This document shows positions 45,464 through 56,580 of a stretch of 64,000 bases of DNA, piece by piece. Position 1 is the stretch's first letter; every line of letters begins with the position of its first letter. A program made the position numbers and the translations under genes. The stretch is from Galeruca laticollis (taxonomy: Eukaryota > Arthropoda > Insecta > Coleoptera > Chrysomelidae). Below the pieces are notes generated by a model. It saw nothing but the letters and a program-made list of their open reading frames with translations, was not told the origin of the DNA and did not search any database. The stretch is from assembly GCA_963921935.1 (NCBI GenBank), contig OY998182.1, positions 36,238,028-36,302,027 of the forward strand, in the 5' to 3' direction.

Positions 45464-46490
45464 TTTAAATATTATAATGAATTAATTGAATAATTTAATG
45501 TAGTATTTAAATTGGCGAAGCTTTATGAAAAAAATATCAACAACTAAACATAACACACTGACATTAAATTTGACTTTCCAGTATAGCTTAAAATAGTACA
45601 CAGCCTTTATAACATAAGAGAAAAACACAGAGCTGACTTTAAATATGTTTTCTATTGATTACGTGAAAAATACAAAACTTGATTATTGGGAACCCTAATA
45701 CCATTTGAAAGAGAATCGTTTACTGTATCGGATAGGATAGATTTGATTAGATTTTAACGGGGTTAGAATGCACTGAAACCTAAAGTTTATTGTGCCCTAC
45801 ACTTGTGAACAAATTGTCGTATGTTCTTCCTCATAACAGATTTTCTAGAACAATTATTAAAATAATATATTCCTTAGTTATTGGTAAAACAAATTTAACA
45901 CCATAAAAATATAGGTAATACACCAAATACTCATTAATTCTACTAAAAAACAATATAACTTACAAGTGGAATAAAATGATCTTTGCAAAAAAAACTGTAT
46001 CTTAAACTGGGGCGCCGTGTCTCTCAGACTTTTTGCGTAATATTTTCTTAATCACAAGGGGTGTACTCTCACCACTTCATACAATTAAACTAACGTGGGA
46101 GGCTAGAAGGTACCTGAACGAACAGCGCTGCAGGGAATTCTGCTGAAGTTTACCGAACGGTCAAAGTCTCACAGACCCGTCGCCCCGACTGGAAGGTTAA
46201 AATGTAGCTCTTATTGACCTACATATATGCATAACAAAATATTTTTTAAAATTGTTATGGTTTGGGCACCAGGTTCCGTGCCGTATGTGGTGCCCCACTC
46301 TGTATATGTCAATTTAATAGTATCAAAAGTGTTACATTAATAATGAAAAAAATCTGCTGAATTAGTTATAATGTTTTTACGCTAAATATGGATTTTATTT
46401 CTCCTTGTGATATAAACTAATTACTAAACTAATTAAAGATAATAGAAAGCTGGGTAAACAATCTTTTCATTTAAAATTTTTCTATTTTAG

Positions 46491-46631
46491 GTTATAATAA
46501 GTGGATCAAGCGATTCTACAGTAAGGGTATGGACTGTGAATAGTGGTGAAATGGTAAACACGTTGATACATCATTGTGAAGCCGTTCTGCATCTTAGATT
46601 CAACAACGGAATGATGGTTACATGTTCCAAG
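46491..46631 (+). CDS. slmb: Slimb/beta-TrCP exon: WD repeats 2-3
   Basis: A 141-bp phase-0 exon (47 codons) between TCTATTTTAG and AAG|GTAAAT. It completes the second WD repeat (VIISGSSDSTVRVW) and encodes most of the third (LIHHCEAVLHLRFNNGMMVTC). The reading frame continues directly into the exon at 56253. The second repeat reads V-W-T-V where the family usually has V-W-D-V, so the Asp of the WD dipeptide is Thr here. Everything else is strongly conserved. It lies 190 bases downstream of the right end of the large nested transposon that ends at 46303. Confidence 0.95.
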
Positions 46632-46839
46632 GTAAATTAACTTTAATTGCGAAAGTTAGCTATTATTCTTAAAATATCTGACTGAATTAATGTCAATAAA
46701 TCACAAATGTAGACAAATATCCGTCAGTTAGTGATATGGGTAATATTTGATCTCACATTTCATCTCTTCCTCAGGATTTCAACTCTCATTGAAAATCAAA
46801 AATAAGACTTATGTTTTCCTACCCTTTAAGAGTGTAAGA

Positions 46840-47020
46840 TGTGAAGTTCAGCTGCATTTGATGTAGGGTCTTTTTTCCAACATTCTCTCCCATTTCTTCT
46901 GGTCATTTATTTGGTGAAGGATTTCGTGTAGTTTCTTTCCTCTATTTTCAACCACTTTATTAATTTCGTTCATCCATATTTTCCTTGGTGAATAAATTAG
47001 AAGGAATTGATCTGAGGGGA
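46840..47020 (-). pseudogene. RTE/LINE pol C-terminal fragment
   Basis: The minus strand reads PRKIWMNEINKVVENRGKKL and HEILHQINDQKKWERMLEKR. This is the last segment of LINE polyproteins of the RTE-like group (R-x-x-W-x-x-E...R...W...). Nothing upstream of it is preserved. 47021-47170 has only an ACACAGGGTGAGTAC motif at 47129. Confidence 0.6.
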
Positions 47021-47169
47021 TAATAAATTATTTTTATTGAAAACATTAGCTGGTTGTGAAAGTACTCATAGTACTCATTGTTTACGTGAACGTCTACCAC
47101 GTGACATGGGGAAGCACGGACATAAATACACAGGGTGAGTACCTTTTAGAATATTTGTCAGCCAATAAT

Positions 47170-48045
47170 ATCGACATTATAAATAGAGGAAATAAACGCG
47201 ATCAGGAAAGAGGTTCTTAAAATAACCCTCGCGGATCCATTTATAACAATTACATTTACAATTGGCATGCCTTTGATGACTCCTCAATGCAGACCATCAG
47301 CACAACAGGTTCGACTTGGAGACATCTGAAACACGCTTCGAGGGATATAGTTGACTAACTGGGATGTTTTTAAGAGGAACTTGAAAACTCCTCGAAACAA
47401 CTTCAAAATGCCAAAATAAAAGCATATGAAGGTTGTGTCCTGAAAAACAATGACAAAATTTAGGAAAAAAGTCAGAAGACTTTTTAATAGAGCTAAGAAT
47501 CTAGGACATTGGGAAGACTACAAAATAGCTCTTTCAGACTACAATAAAGATTCCGGAAATCGAAAAGGAGGATATGGAGACAAATGTGCGAGATGATTAA
47601 TAATTTGGCCCCAGTACAACGCCTCCAAAAAGTTCTCTTAAAGGAACATTCCAACAGCATCGGACTGATGAAAAGACCGGAAGAAGGATACACCAATAAC
47701 CACAAGGAAAGTTTAAATGTTCTGTTGCAGACGCACTTTCCCAGTTCTAAAACGGTTGTGGAGAATGAACAGCAAAGTGCCCTCATGAAAGGGGTTGTCC
47801 ACAACCCCAACAGATCCAGCAAAAGCCTAGCTGGCAAAATCTTCACAACCCAAAGAATCAAATGGGCTATCAAAAGCTTTACGGCACTTACTGCAACAAT
47901 AATAGAGCCAGCCCCACCTTGAGAAGGCCAGTTTTATCTTCAGTTACATACTGAGGCTTGGAGGGAGGCTGCATTGGTGTTCATACCTAAGACTGGTAAA
48001 CGTTCAGTGGATGAACCAAAGTCTTACCGCCCAATTAGTGTGACC
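47170..48045 (+). pseudogene. R1-type LINE, pre-RT and start of RT
   Basis: Frames give KVRRLFNRAKNLGHWEDYK and ALSDYNKDSGNRKGGYGDKC (linker after endonuclease), an open frame 47584-47922, then EAWREAALVFIPKTGKRSV and DEPKSYRPISV (start of RT: W..A.VVFIPK.GK....K..RPIS). The similarity stops at about 48045 at the next element. R1/Waldo-like by motif; clade not certain. The antisense frame 47493-47873 is a shadow. Confidence 0.7.
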
Positions 48046-49545
48046 ATTTGTAAAAGTTGTGGATTCAATATTCGAAACAGCATCAAGAAGAGGAGGAAAA
48101 TCTTTCTTATTGAGTTCTTGCTCCAAGTGCGATATTTTCTATTCAGTTAATTGTGTCTTCCAATCATTTTTTAAGTTGTGAAAAACAGCTGCGTTCATTG
48201 GTTGCATAATGTGCGTTGCATTTGCATATAAGCAACAAGCACAATACCATTTTTTTAACACAGCTCTGACAAATGATTGGAAAGGTGAGAGGAGTGTCCA
48301 TCCACGATGAATACAACAGGTGGGGTAATATTTTCTTGTTTCAACCAAGGTATAAAGAAATTAGCCATATATTAAAAAAAAATTCTTGGGTCATCCAACC
48401 ATTTTCACACCTTCCTATCGCCCAGTGTAAAGGAACCACTTCGGCAATACGCAAAGGAATTTACTGGTAACGGAGTACAACTGTAGGGGGAGCTATCTGG
48501 CTAACAGCATTGGCCGTTAATGAAGTAGTAATATTTTCTTTTCGTCGTTAGCTCCAACTAAGTAAACAGTTTTGCTGCCTATCTCTGCTAGAACTTTGTT
48601 CCCGTTAGGGTTCAAATAAAAGACAGTTTCATCTGCATTGAATACATGCAGGATTTTTCAACAAAAAACAGAGGTCAACTTATGTAATGATGCTTCATAT
48701 CCGAATAAAAATTTGTAAAAGTTTTAGTGGAAGTGGATAAAAAAATAATTGCTAGTTTGCCAACGTTTCAGTGCAATTCGTAACCTTCTTCGGGGCTAAA
48801 AATACGAACCAAACCAGGTCACAAAGGTATAAAAATATATAAAACACATATGTAGAAGTAAAAAAACAATCAAAAAACAACACACACACAGCTAATGGAT
48901 TCCACAGCAATTAAAGTATCCATTAGCTGCGTGTGTTGTTTTTTGATTGTTTTTTTACTTTTACATCTGTGTTTTACAAATGTATTTTATATATTTTTAC
49001 ATCCTTGTGACCTGGTTTGGTTCGTATTCGTACCGATACGTTAGCAAAACAATAAAAGAGTTAAACTAGCAATTATTTTTTTATCCACTTCCTTAAAACT
49101 TTTACAAAGGTCATCTTGTTTCAGGTATGCTTCTACATCTGAAAACCAATTGATAAGATTCTCTGGATTTGGTTAAGTTTTGGTGAATGCTATCGCTAAT
49201 TCGTGCTCTGAATAATTTATACCATTTCGCTCCAGGGGTTTTATCCAGACCCATTTCTGCTGCTAATTTGGCCACACTTCCCATTAATATTTCTTTCGTT
49301 ACAGGCAATTTGGCTTTGGCCATGTGAAAAATCCGTTTAACTAAGAGTTTTTCTTGTTCTGGGCTAAATTTACCTTTTGGGCTCATTCGCTCTTCAATCG
49401 GTAGCTGTCCTTAAATTTTATATAGTAAAGTATCTCTTGCAATCCCATATTTTTGAGCTACTGATTTACCTGAACTGCCATTTTTCACTTTCTCTATAGC
49501 ATTAAGTAAAATTTCTGGAGTAGATTTCATAATGTTTTTATTAGT
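48046..49545 (-). mobile_element. pogo-like transposase remnant split by a fold-back repeat
   Basis: 49530-49390: TPEILLNAIEKVKNGSSGKS and VAQKYGIARDTLLYKI, the psq helix-turn-helix. 49386-49111: GKFSPEQEKLLVKRIFHMAK and LDKTPGAKWYKLFRARI, the CENP-B-type domain. After the insertion (48690-49110): FNADETVFYLNPNGNKVL (first Asp, 48640-48580), VVFIVDGHSSHLSNHLSELC (second Asp, 48335-48275) and THIMQPMNAAVFHNLKNDWK (third position Asn, 48220-48160). Different subfamily from the Tigger at 39527. Confidence 0.75.
48700..49110. repeat. Fold-back (inverted) repeat with ~195-bp arms
   Basis: The left arm (48710-48905) and right arm (48915-49105) are inverted copies: AAGTGGATAAAAAAATAATT at one end and CAGCTAATGGATxC near the centre. 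The left arm carries CCCCGAAGAAGGTT...CTGAAACGTTGGC on its minus strand. CTTTGTAAAAG/AATTTGTAAAAG at the borders may be a target duplication. It separates the DNA-binding and catalytic parts of the pogo-like gene. Confidence 0.8.
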
Positions 49546-50836
49546 TTTTGGCAACAAATAACATTACCTGACACCTCCAAGTGACCAATAGGTGACATAA
49601 GTATTCAACTATTGGTTACAAAGGATACAGTAGATTGTAACTTATTCATACAAACCCAGCTGAGTATTTATATACGGACATGCCAATTTACAAAAAACAT
49701 AAATATGTAAGAGACATTGTTTGCCTTATCAACAAATACAATCGTAATCAACTAAAACTAAATTACAACAAATTAATGTGCCTCATTTGATTTTTGAATA
49801 AATATGTGGACACGTTGAATAAATCTATTATTTCACAATTTTTATTTGCCCATTTAACTACCCTTGTAATTGACTCATTTCGGCCATAGTTCGTACTCTG
49901 ATGAGGAACCATAAACAGTTCTGAAATTCTTGTGCTTCTAGGATTAACATTCAGTTTAAAGAGTTCAATTAAATTTGGACAACGTATAGCTCCATTTACA
50001 ACTTTTTGCAGAAATCTCAAGTCAATCTCAGCCCTTCGATGTTCCAAACTTGATAAATTCAAAATGTCGGAATATTCATAATTTCTCCTCTGATATCCAA
50101 GTTTGAATGCACATGACCTTAATAATTTATTTTGGGCTATCTCAATTCAATTGATATCCGCCTGATAAAATGGACACCATATCAGACTTATATACAATAA
50201 CTGATCGAACGCGAGAGCAGTATAATTCCGGGTGTCCCACTATAAAGTAACACATTTTGATGGCTTATTACTCGATAATGGAAAAAGATATCGACGTGCA
50301 GTTTTCGCTAAACTTCTTATAATTCCTTCAAATCTTTATTGACATAGTTGCCAAATGCATATTTTTTCCCGAAAGCGCCGAAAAAAAATGAACATTTTTG
50401 AATTTATTTTAAATACAACACCCTACATTTTTTATTACCATCTTAAAGTCCCTTTCTTCCCCTTTCCAAAAATGTATACATTATCGGCATATACTCAAGT
50501 TTTTAGGAAAAGATTTAATTTTTTATGAAACCATGTCAATAACTTCCAAACGTAAATTATCACATTTTAACAGCTTGGAAACGTTATAACTCGAAAATTG
50601 ACAAGGCATTAATTACCGGCTTTCACTGAAATTCTTAGAAATGTTTAAATTTTTTATGACACCGTTTGCAAATCTCAAAAGTCGTCTAAAATTTTCGTAA
50701 GAAATTTACTTTTGTTAATTTTTTACGGAAAGGTGGCTTTGAAACAAATACATATAACTGACATTAACAAACGTCAAAAGGTTATTTATGTAGTATGAAG
50801 TATAACAACGAACACAGTCAAATTTATTAATCGAAA

Positions 50837-51879
50837 ATGTATACTTTGATAGAAAAAGCGCGATGCGTCGTATTATATGCCGAGACAAAATCAATAACAG
50901 TGACCAGAAGATTCAGAGCCATTTTTGACAAAAATGCGCCTACACGAAAATCGATATTAACTTGGGTACAACAATTTACAGAATCCGGAAAACTAGAAAG
51001 GAAAACGAGAACACCTGTAAACGCCCAGGACAATATGCTCAATGATATTCTGGAAGGAAGGGAAATTCTATCACCTAACAATAATAGAATATCTGTTAGA
51101 AAAATATCCCAAATCACACAATTTTCAAAAAGTAAGGTTCACCGGCTTCTAAAAATTATTAAATTTAAAGCATACAAAATACAAACTTTCCAAAAAATAG
51201 AGAATCATTCATTTGAACAAAGGTATATGTCAGAAACATTGTTGGATCTGGTAAGACTTCAGCCTAATTTGAACCTAATAATGTCAGACGAAGCCACATT
51301 TCATATTAATGGAAGAGTTAATAAGCATAACTGCAGGATTTGGGGAGATGGGAATCCAAGAGCGTTCAACGAATTTGAAAGGGATGCATCTAGAGTAAAT
51401 GTCTGGTGTGGTGTATCTAAAACTAAAATCTACGGCCCCTTTTTTTTCATGAAGTAACAGTTAATGGAAACACTTACACCGACATGTTGGAGGAGTTTTT
51501 GTATCCCCAATTACAACAAGATGAAATTATAAACACTGTATATTTTCAACACGACGGCGCGCCTCCACATTACTCCTTAGTTGCTCGAAATTCATTATCA
51601 CATCATTTTGGCAACAGATGGATAGGTCGAGCTGGTCCCATCGAGTGGGCCTCATATTCCCCGGACTTAACCATATCAGACTTCTTCATATGGGGTTATG
51701 TAAAGGAGAGATGCTATAACCCAATCCCTACAAACCTTCAGGAGTTAAGATATAACATAGTAAATATTTTTAATACCATAACACCAGAAATGCTGCAAAA
51801 TGCGTTCAGTAATTTTTGGATGAGATTAGGATTATGTAAAGATGCGGATGGAGGTCACATACAACAACTTATTTATTAA
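50837..51879 (+). pseudogene. Mariner-like transposase with one frameshift
   Basis: N-terminus MYTLIEKARCVVLYAETKSI and RKSILTWVQQFTESGKLERK (DUF4817-type helix-turn-helix), then RISVRKISQITQFSKSKVHR (second helix-turn-helix). Catalytic motifs: MSDEATFHINGRVNKHN (first Asp), YFQHDGAPPHYS (second Asp) and SYSPDLTISDFFIWG (third Asp). The frame changes in an eight-T run at about 51440-51447; the second part reads from 51484. A single-base slip in the T-run is the simplest reason. Otherwise full length (~340 residues) and intact. Confidence 0.9.
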
Positions 51880-51969
51880 ATATATTTTTTTTTGTTTTGA
51901 TGTGTTTTATGAAGCTATGTTTGGTTCTTTGTTCTTATATGTAAATAAAAATGTTTGTTTTAAATGTTT

Positions 51970-52048
51970 TCTTTCTTTCTAGTTTTCCCAATTCTGTAAA
52001 TTGTTGTACCCAAGTTAATATCGATTTTCGTGTATAGGCGTATTTATG
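51970..52048 (-). repeat. Inverted copy of transposase codons inside the right TIR
   Basis: The minus strand matches 50932-51006 (ACACGAAAATCGATATTAAC, then TTGGGTACAACAATTTACAG) with a few differences. It lies directly inside the shared TIR, after a short AAxGAATTTACTTTTGTTA block that is also present at 50699. Confidence 0.85.
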
Positions 52049-53284
52049 TCTTAACAAAAGTAAATTCCTTACGCTCATTAATCCCTTGTCTCATTCTCGA
52101 GTTATAACGTTTCCAAGCTGTTAAAATGTGATAATTTACATTTGGAAGTTATTGACATGGTTTCATAAAAAATTAAATCTTTCCCTAAAAACTTGAGTAT
52201 ATGCCGATAATGTATACATTTTTGGAAAGGGAAAGAAAGGGACTTTCAGATGGTAATAAAAAATATAGGGTGTTGTATTTAAAATAAACCGGTAATTTCG
52301 TTTCAAAAATGGTCATTTTTTTTCGACGCTTTCTGGAAAAAATATACATTTGGCAACTAAGTCAATAAAAATTTGAAAGAAATATAAGGAGTTTATCGAA
52401 AACTGCACGTCGATATCTTTTTCCATTCTCGAGTAATAAGCCGTCAAAAAGTGTACTTTATAGTGAGACACCCTGTATTTTAGACATGCAAAGGGAACAT
52501 TTATCTGAACATCTTGCAATGAAGCCCAGTAATTTAAATGATTTCGAAACAATGTTATCAATATGTGTCTTAAATGTAAAAATAATATGCCAAGATCTAT
52601 GAGCTACTGACAAATTAACATTTTTCACTTTTCAAATATATTTGCAACAACATTGTCAATGATCCTGTAGAGTTTGAAGTCATCAGCAAACATCAAGAGG
52701 CAGCTGTGTTGTATTACTTCTGATATATCATTAAGAAATAACAAAAAAAAGTAGTGGAACCATATGAGATCCTTGGGGAACCCCAGATGTTACAGAGATT
52801 TCTGATGACGCAGAACCAGCATATTTGATACACTGAGTCCTACCTCTCAAATAAGATCCGATCCAGTTCAAAAAGGTACTGTCAATGCCTAACGCAGAGA
52901 GTTTTGCAATTAGAAGGTCATGATTGACTCTATCAAAAGTTCTTGAAAAGTCAGTATAGATAGAATCAACCTGCTGCCTTTTCCCAGAACTGTTCAATTA
53001 GGTTATCATTAGAACTTCGTGCTGGCCAACAAAAGAAAATGATGATAAATAAGCAAATTTGTCTTGGTGGATCTTCCTGAGGCGAAGCTGTGTTATTTTT
53101 CTTTAATTTAGTTCCTGGTGTCACGAGTAAGTTTCTTAGTAATCAGACAGTCGAGTAATTTGTGGATTTCAGATTGTTTACACACAGGACGATAATTCTT
53201 TATGCCATCTCTAGCTCCAGATTTGTGGATTGGAGTGAGAAAACTTTGTTTCCAAAACTGAAATGTTCCCGATGATAGGGAGGA

Positions 53285-55560
53285 CTTGACTTTAAGCTAC
53301 CCTTGTGTAATTTTCTCATTGTGTGTTCTAGTGATAGATTGACTAGCGTTGTGGACAAAGAGTCACCTTGTCTTACCCCTTTATTAATCCTAAATTGATC
53401 TGTTTCTCCTTTTTGCGTTATTACACTGATTCTTGACTCATTCATGGTCATTTTGATTAGCCTTCTCAGTTTTGCGCCTACTCCTTGTTCTGAGTTAACT
53501 TCTTTTAGTCGAAGCCTTGTGGAAAGTCAATGAATAGCATTTCTATCTCTAATCTGTATTCATACGCTTTTTCCATTATTTGTTTTAATGTATGAATAGC
53601 ATACATTGTTGATCTGCCTTTTGTGAAGCCGCATTGATATTGCCCTATCACTTCCCTTGTACTTTCCACAAGCCTTCTGTTAATTAAAGTGGATAGTATT
53701 TTGTACGCAGTGTTTAATTATGTGATTTCTCTATGATTTTTACATTCATGTTGGTCTCCTTTCTTATGTAGAGTGACAATTTGTCCAATTTCCCATTCTT
53801 CCGGCATCCTCTCCTCGTTCCATATTTTTTTAATCAGGTAATATATTCTTTTATGTAGAGTGTTCCCTCCATATTTGATTAGTTCTATGTTTATTCCATC
53901 CTTTCTTATTTATTATTTCCTTGATTTCCTCAACTGTTGGTTCTTCTTCTAATATATCTTGTTTCTTATCTTCTGTCACTTCTCCATCTTCATCCCAGTA
54001 ATGTGGTTCATTTAATAGTTCCCTAAAATGATCCACCCATGTTTGTTTATATTGGTGATCTTCTTCTTCCTTCCTTGTTTTTTATGCCTTCTGTTTTGCC
54101 CTTATACGTCTTGTTGTTTTCGTTTATTTTTTCATAGAAGCTTTTCGTATTTCCTCTCGACTTTTATCTTTCAATTTCTCTGATCTTATTATCTATCCAT
54201 TCTCTTTTTTTTCTAATTATTTTTTTACTTTCCTTCCTTTTTTCCTCGCATTCATTCCTGTTCTCCGGATTATTAGTTTTTATCCATTTTAGTCTTGCTT
54301 TGGCTTTCTTCTCTACCACAGTGTTGCATGTCATGTCAAACCACTCCTGTCATTTCCCGTTTTTCTTCGCACCTAACTGTATTTCCGCTGCTGTTTCCAA
54401 ACATTTCTTTATATTACTCCATTCAGACATTATTGTTTCCTGTTGGTTTTCGTCCTGTGATAATAGTACCTCTAATTGTATTGCTTATTCTTCTGTTATA
54501 TTTTCATTTTCAAGCCTGTCCACGTTCCATTTCTTGTTTTTATAATGTATATCAGATGTTTTCCTTATTTTTTGTTTTATTTTAGCCATTACCAGGAAGT
54601 GGTCGGAGTCTGCACACACTCCTCTATATGTTCTGATATCTTTTATCGATGTTTGTTTTCTTTTGCTTACCAATATGTGGTCTATTTGGGAATACACATT
54701 TTGGTCTGGTAATATCCAAGTCATTTTGTGGTTTTTACTATGCCGAAATTTAGTACTGCTTATTATAAAGTTCTCCCTCGCTGCGAAATTACATAACCTT
54801 TCGCCGTTGTCATTCGTTTTCTCGTGTATCGTCTCCTTTCCTGCTACATGGCTTATGTAATCCTCTCTCCCTATTTGTGCGTTGAGATCTCCTAGTATTA
54901 GTATAGTGTCTTGTTTAGGAATTTTTTCTAATTCTTCTTCCAGTTTTCCATATAATTCATCTTTGTCTTCTTTATTGCTACCTTCAGTTGGAGCATACAC
55001 ATTTAACAAGGATATGTTGAATGGTTTTGCTTCTATTCTTAAAAATGCCAGCCTTTCATTTATTGGCTTGAATTCCAACACTTTTTGTCTTAACCCGCCA
55101 AATATCATGAATGCTACCCCATGTTGCCCTTGTTTCTCATTACCTGAATATCTTAAACTAAAGTGCTTATCTTCTATGCTTCCTTCCCTTTCCATCTTAT
55201 TTCCTGTATTGCAGCAATATCTGCTTTGTATTTTTTCAATTTTAAGCCTACCTCTTGCATCTTCCCCGTTCTTAGCAACGTTCTAATGTTCCATGTGTAT
55301 ATTTTTATTTCCTTATTTCCATTTCTTCCACGATTTTTTCCTTTTTGCGTTTTTGGTTTTTATATGTTTTTCTAGTTTTTCCTATTTCCTAACTGCTAAT
55401 TGCGTGAGTCCTTTTTCTTGCCGTGCCGTTATCTGTTGCTATGTGTTATTTATTGCAATATCGTTTACTACTTTTTTTCTAGCCTATTTTCATCTTTGCT
55501 CCATCTCCAGTCCTCGCCGTTTATGATTACTTTATTGTGTCCTATCCTAAAATAGGATTT
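53285..55560 (-). mobile_element. RTE-type non-LTR retrotransposon, 5' two-thirds
   Basis: 5' end around 55560, with endonuclease then RT in the minus direction. RT motifs at 53285-53460: INKGVRQGDSLSTTLVNLSL. Earlier pieces at 53600-54040 include VEEIKEIINKKG. The RT C-terminus is missing where the other LINE's 5' end abuts (about 53280). One endonuclease frame is intact. Confidence 0.85.
54485..55330 (-). pseudogene. RTE endonuclease
   Basis: 55310-55210 gives TWNIRTLLRTGKMQEVGLKL and ADIAAIQEIRWKG (N-terminal N and Q-E-I-R-W motifs), ended by a TAG. The 236-codon frame 54485-55195 follows: FISLL-like SLLNVYAPTEGSNKEDKD, LILGDLNAQIGRED, NGERLCNFAARENFIISST, TWILPDQNVYSQIDHILVSK (Q-I-D-H) and GVCADSDHFLVMAKIK (S-D-H catalytic end). 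All classic apurinic-endonuclease-like residues are present. Confidence 0.88.
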
Positions 55561-56252
55561 TGACTATTAGTTATGGTATTTATTTGATAGAGACCATAAT
55601 AAACAAAAAAGTTTTGTAATGTGATCGCAGGCGAGTTTACATTTAAACCCAAATCATCATTAAACCAAACAGCCAATATGATGGACAACCGTGAATAATT
55701 GAATAGACCAAATTAAAAAAAATGGAAACCTAATAACTGACATGTGTGTCGGGTACGGGTTCATCAGATTAATATCATACTTAATTGTTGACATTTGTAT
55801 CAGGTCATTTCAATATTAAAAATGCCTTCATAGCCATATTTGAGTGTTCCACAAAGGTACATACTGTCCTCAAAGCCTACAAAATATAATAAAAACAATT
55901 TGTCAATTCACCTTAACAATTTCCACAAGGCATTTACAAAAAGTTTAAATATTTTTAACACGATTGTATATTATACTGCTAATAGAGATCACAATCAAAC
56001 TGCTTCAAAATACTGTATAGCAGTAGAGAAGGGATGGGGCATTGTTGCCAAATTATTCAATTAAGTGAATTAGTTGGGAATATTTGAACTATTGTTATAG
56101 TGTGTCATCTATAGGATCATCAAAAACAAGTATCATCTATTGGTGTTTCTACCTTACTCCCTCTCTGACATGCATAATTTTTTATGGTGTAAGACCTACA
56201 TAATATTTTTCTCTCATATTTAACAAAGCTTTTAATTTTTTGTTTGTTTCAG
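55561..56252. other. Intron spacer
   Basis: No recognised gene or repeat. Ends in the pyrimidine tract and acceptor of the WD exon at 56253. Confidence 0.4.
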
Positions 56253-56515
56253 GATCGTTCAATCGCCGTATGGGACATGACTTCACAAACGGAAATCACG
56301 TTACGTAGGGTTTTGGTAGGTCATAGGGCGGCAGTGAACGTCGTCGACTTCGACGAGAAATATATAGTGTCCGCGTCGGGTGACAGAACTATTAAAGTGT
56401 GGAATACGTCATCATGCGAATTTGTACGAACTTTAAATGGGCATAAACGGGGTATTGCTTGTTTGCAATATAGAGATAGGTTAGTGGTTAGCGGTAGTTC
56501 TGACAACACCATAAG
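56253..56515 (+). CDS. slmb: Slimb/beta-TrCP exon: WD repeats 3-5
   Basis: A 263-bp exon (87 codons plus two bases) after TTGTTTCAG and before GTAAGT. It encodes DRSIAVWDMTSQTEITLRR, the conserved propeller blade VLVGHRAAVNVVDF ... SGDRTIKVWN, and the next blade TLNGHKRGIACLQY ... SGSSDNTIR. It ends AG, and the Arg codon is finished by the first base of the next exon, 65 bp away. Codon use is more GC-rich than the surrounding intron. Sequence agreement with the animal beta-TrCP family is nearly residue for residue. Confidence 0.97.
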
Positions 56516-56580
56516 GTAAGTTCACTTTATATTTTAATATATTTAATCTCACCATTTTTGACGTGTACTTATTATTTCAG

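Larger units (their letters stand above)
42278..45745 (-). mobile_element. Mariner-like element with ~170-bp TIRs, interrupted by a Crypton
   Basis: 42278-42455 and 45585-45745 are inverted copies (shared GATACAGTAAACGATTCTC and TTAAAGTCAGCTCTGTG). Transposase pieces lie at 44520-45463 (-). The left side of the interior was invaded by the Crypton at 42574-44356. The outer ends are not sharply defined. Confidence 0.75.
39445..46303. mobile_element. Large TIR element hosting nested transposons
   Basis: The left end ACAGGGTGGGGCACTACATA and the right end (inverted, 46190-46303) match over about 110 bp. The match resumes beyond the Tigger insertion (TAGGTCxATAAGAGCTACAT at 41543 and, inverted, at 46210-46230). 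Without the Tigger the element is about 4.8 kb. No own transposase was identified unless it is the mariner gene inside. TATA borders both ends. Confidence 0.7.
50228..52475 (+). mobile_element. Mariner-like transposon with very long TIRs
   Basis: Starts CCGGGTGTCCCACTATAAAG and ends with the inverse of CAGGGTGTCTCACTATAAAG. The inverted match extends about 350 bp on each side. Transposase 50837-51879 is complete apart from one frameshift. Inside the right arm (51970-52048) lies an inverted copy of transposase codons from 50932-51006. Inserted in a LINE. The least damaged mariner-like copy here. Confidence 0.9.
49770..53280 (-). mobile_element. Non-LTR retrotransposon (Jockey/CR1-like), split by a mariner element
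   Basis: The RT part is at 52476-53280: FWKQSFLTPIHKSGARDGIK, DSIYTDFSRTFDRVNHDLLI, GVPQGSHMVPLLFFV and LLMFADDFKLYRIID. The C-terminal part continues on the other side of the mariner, at 49770-50227: LIWCPFYQADIN, IEIAQNKLLRSCAFKLG and EHRRAEIDLRFLQKVVNG. The FADD box is intact; the FDxVNHD region is nearly open. The two halves join in order when 50228-52475 is removed. Confidence 0.85.

Noticed and set aside
47493..47873. 126-codon minus-strand frame
   Set aside because: Antisense shadow of the R1-type LINE coding region on the plus strand.
54295..55526. Series of plus-strand frames rich in Phe, Ser and Leu
   Set aside because: Antisense of the RTE endonuclease; hydrophobic composition is a by-product of the reverse strand.
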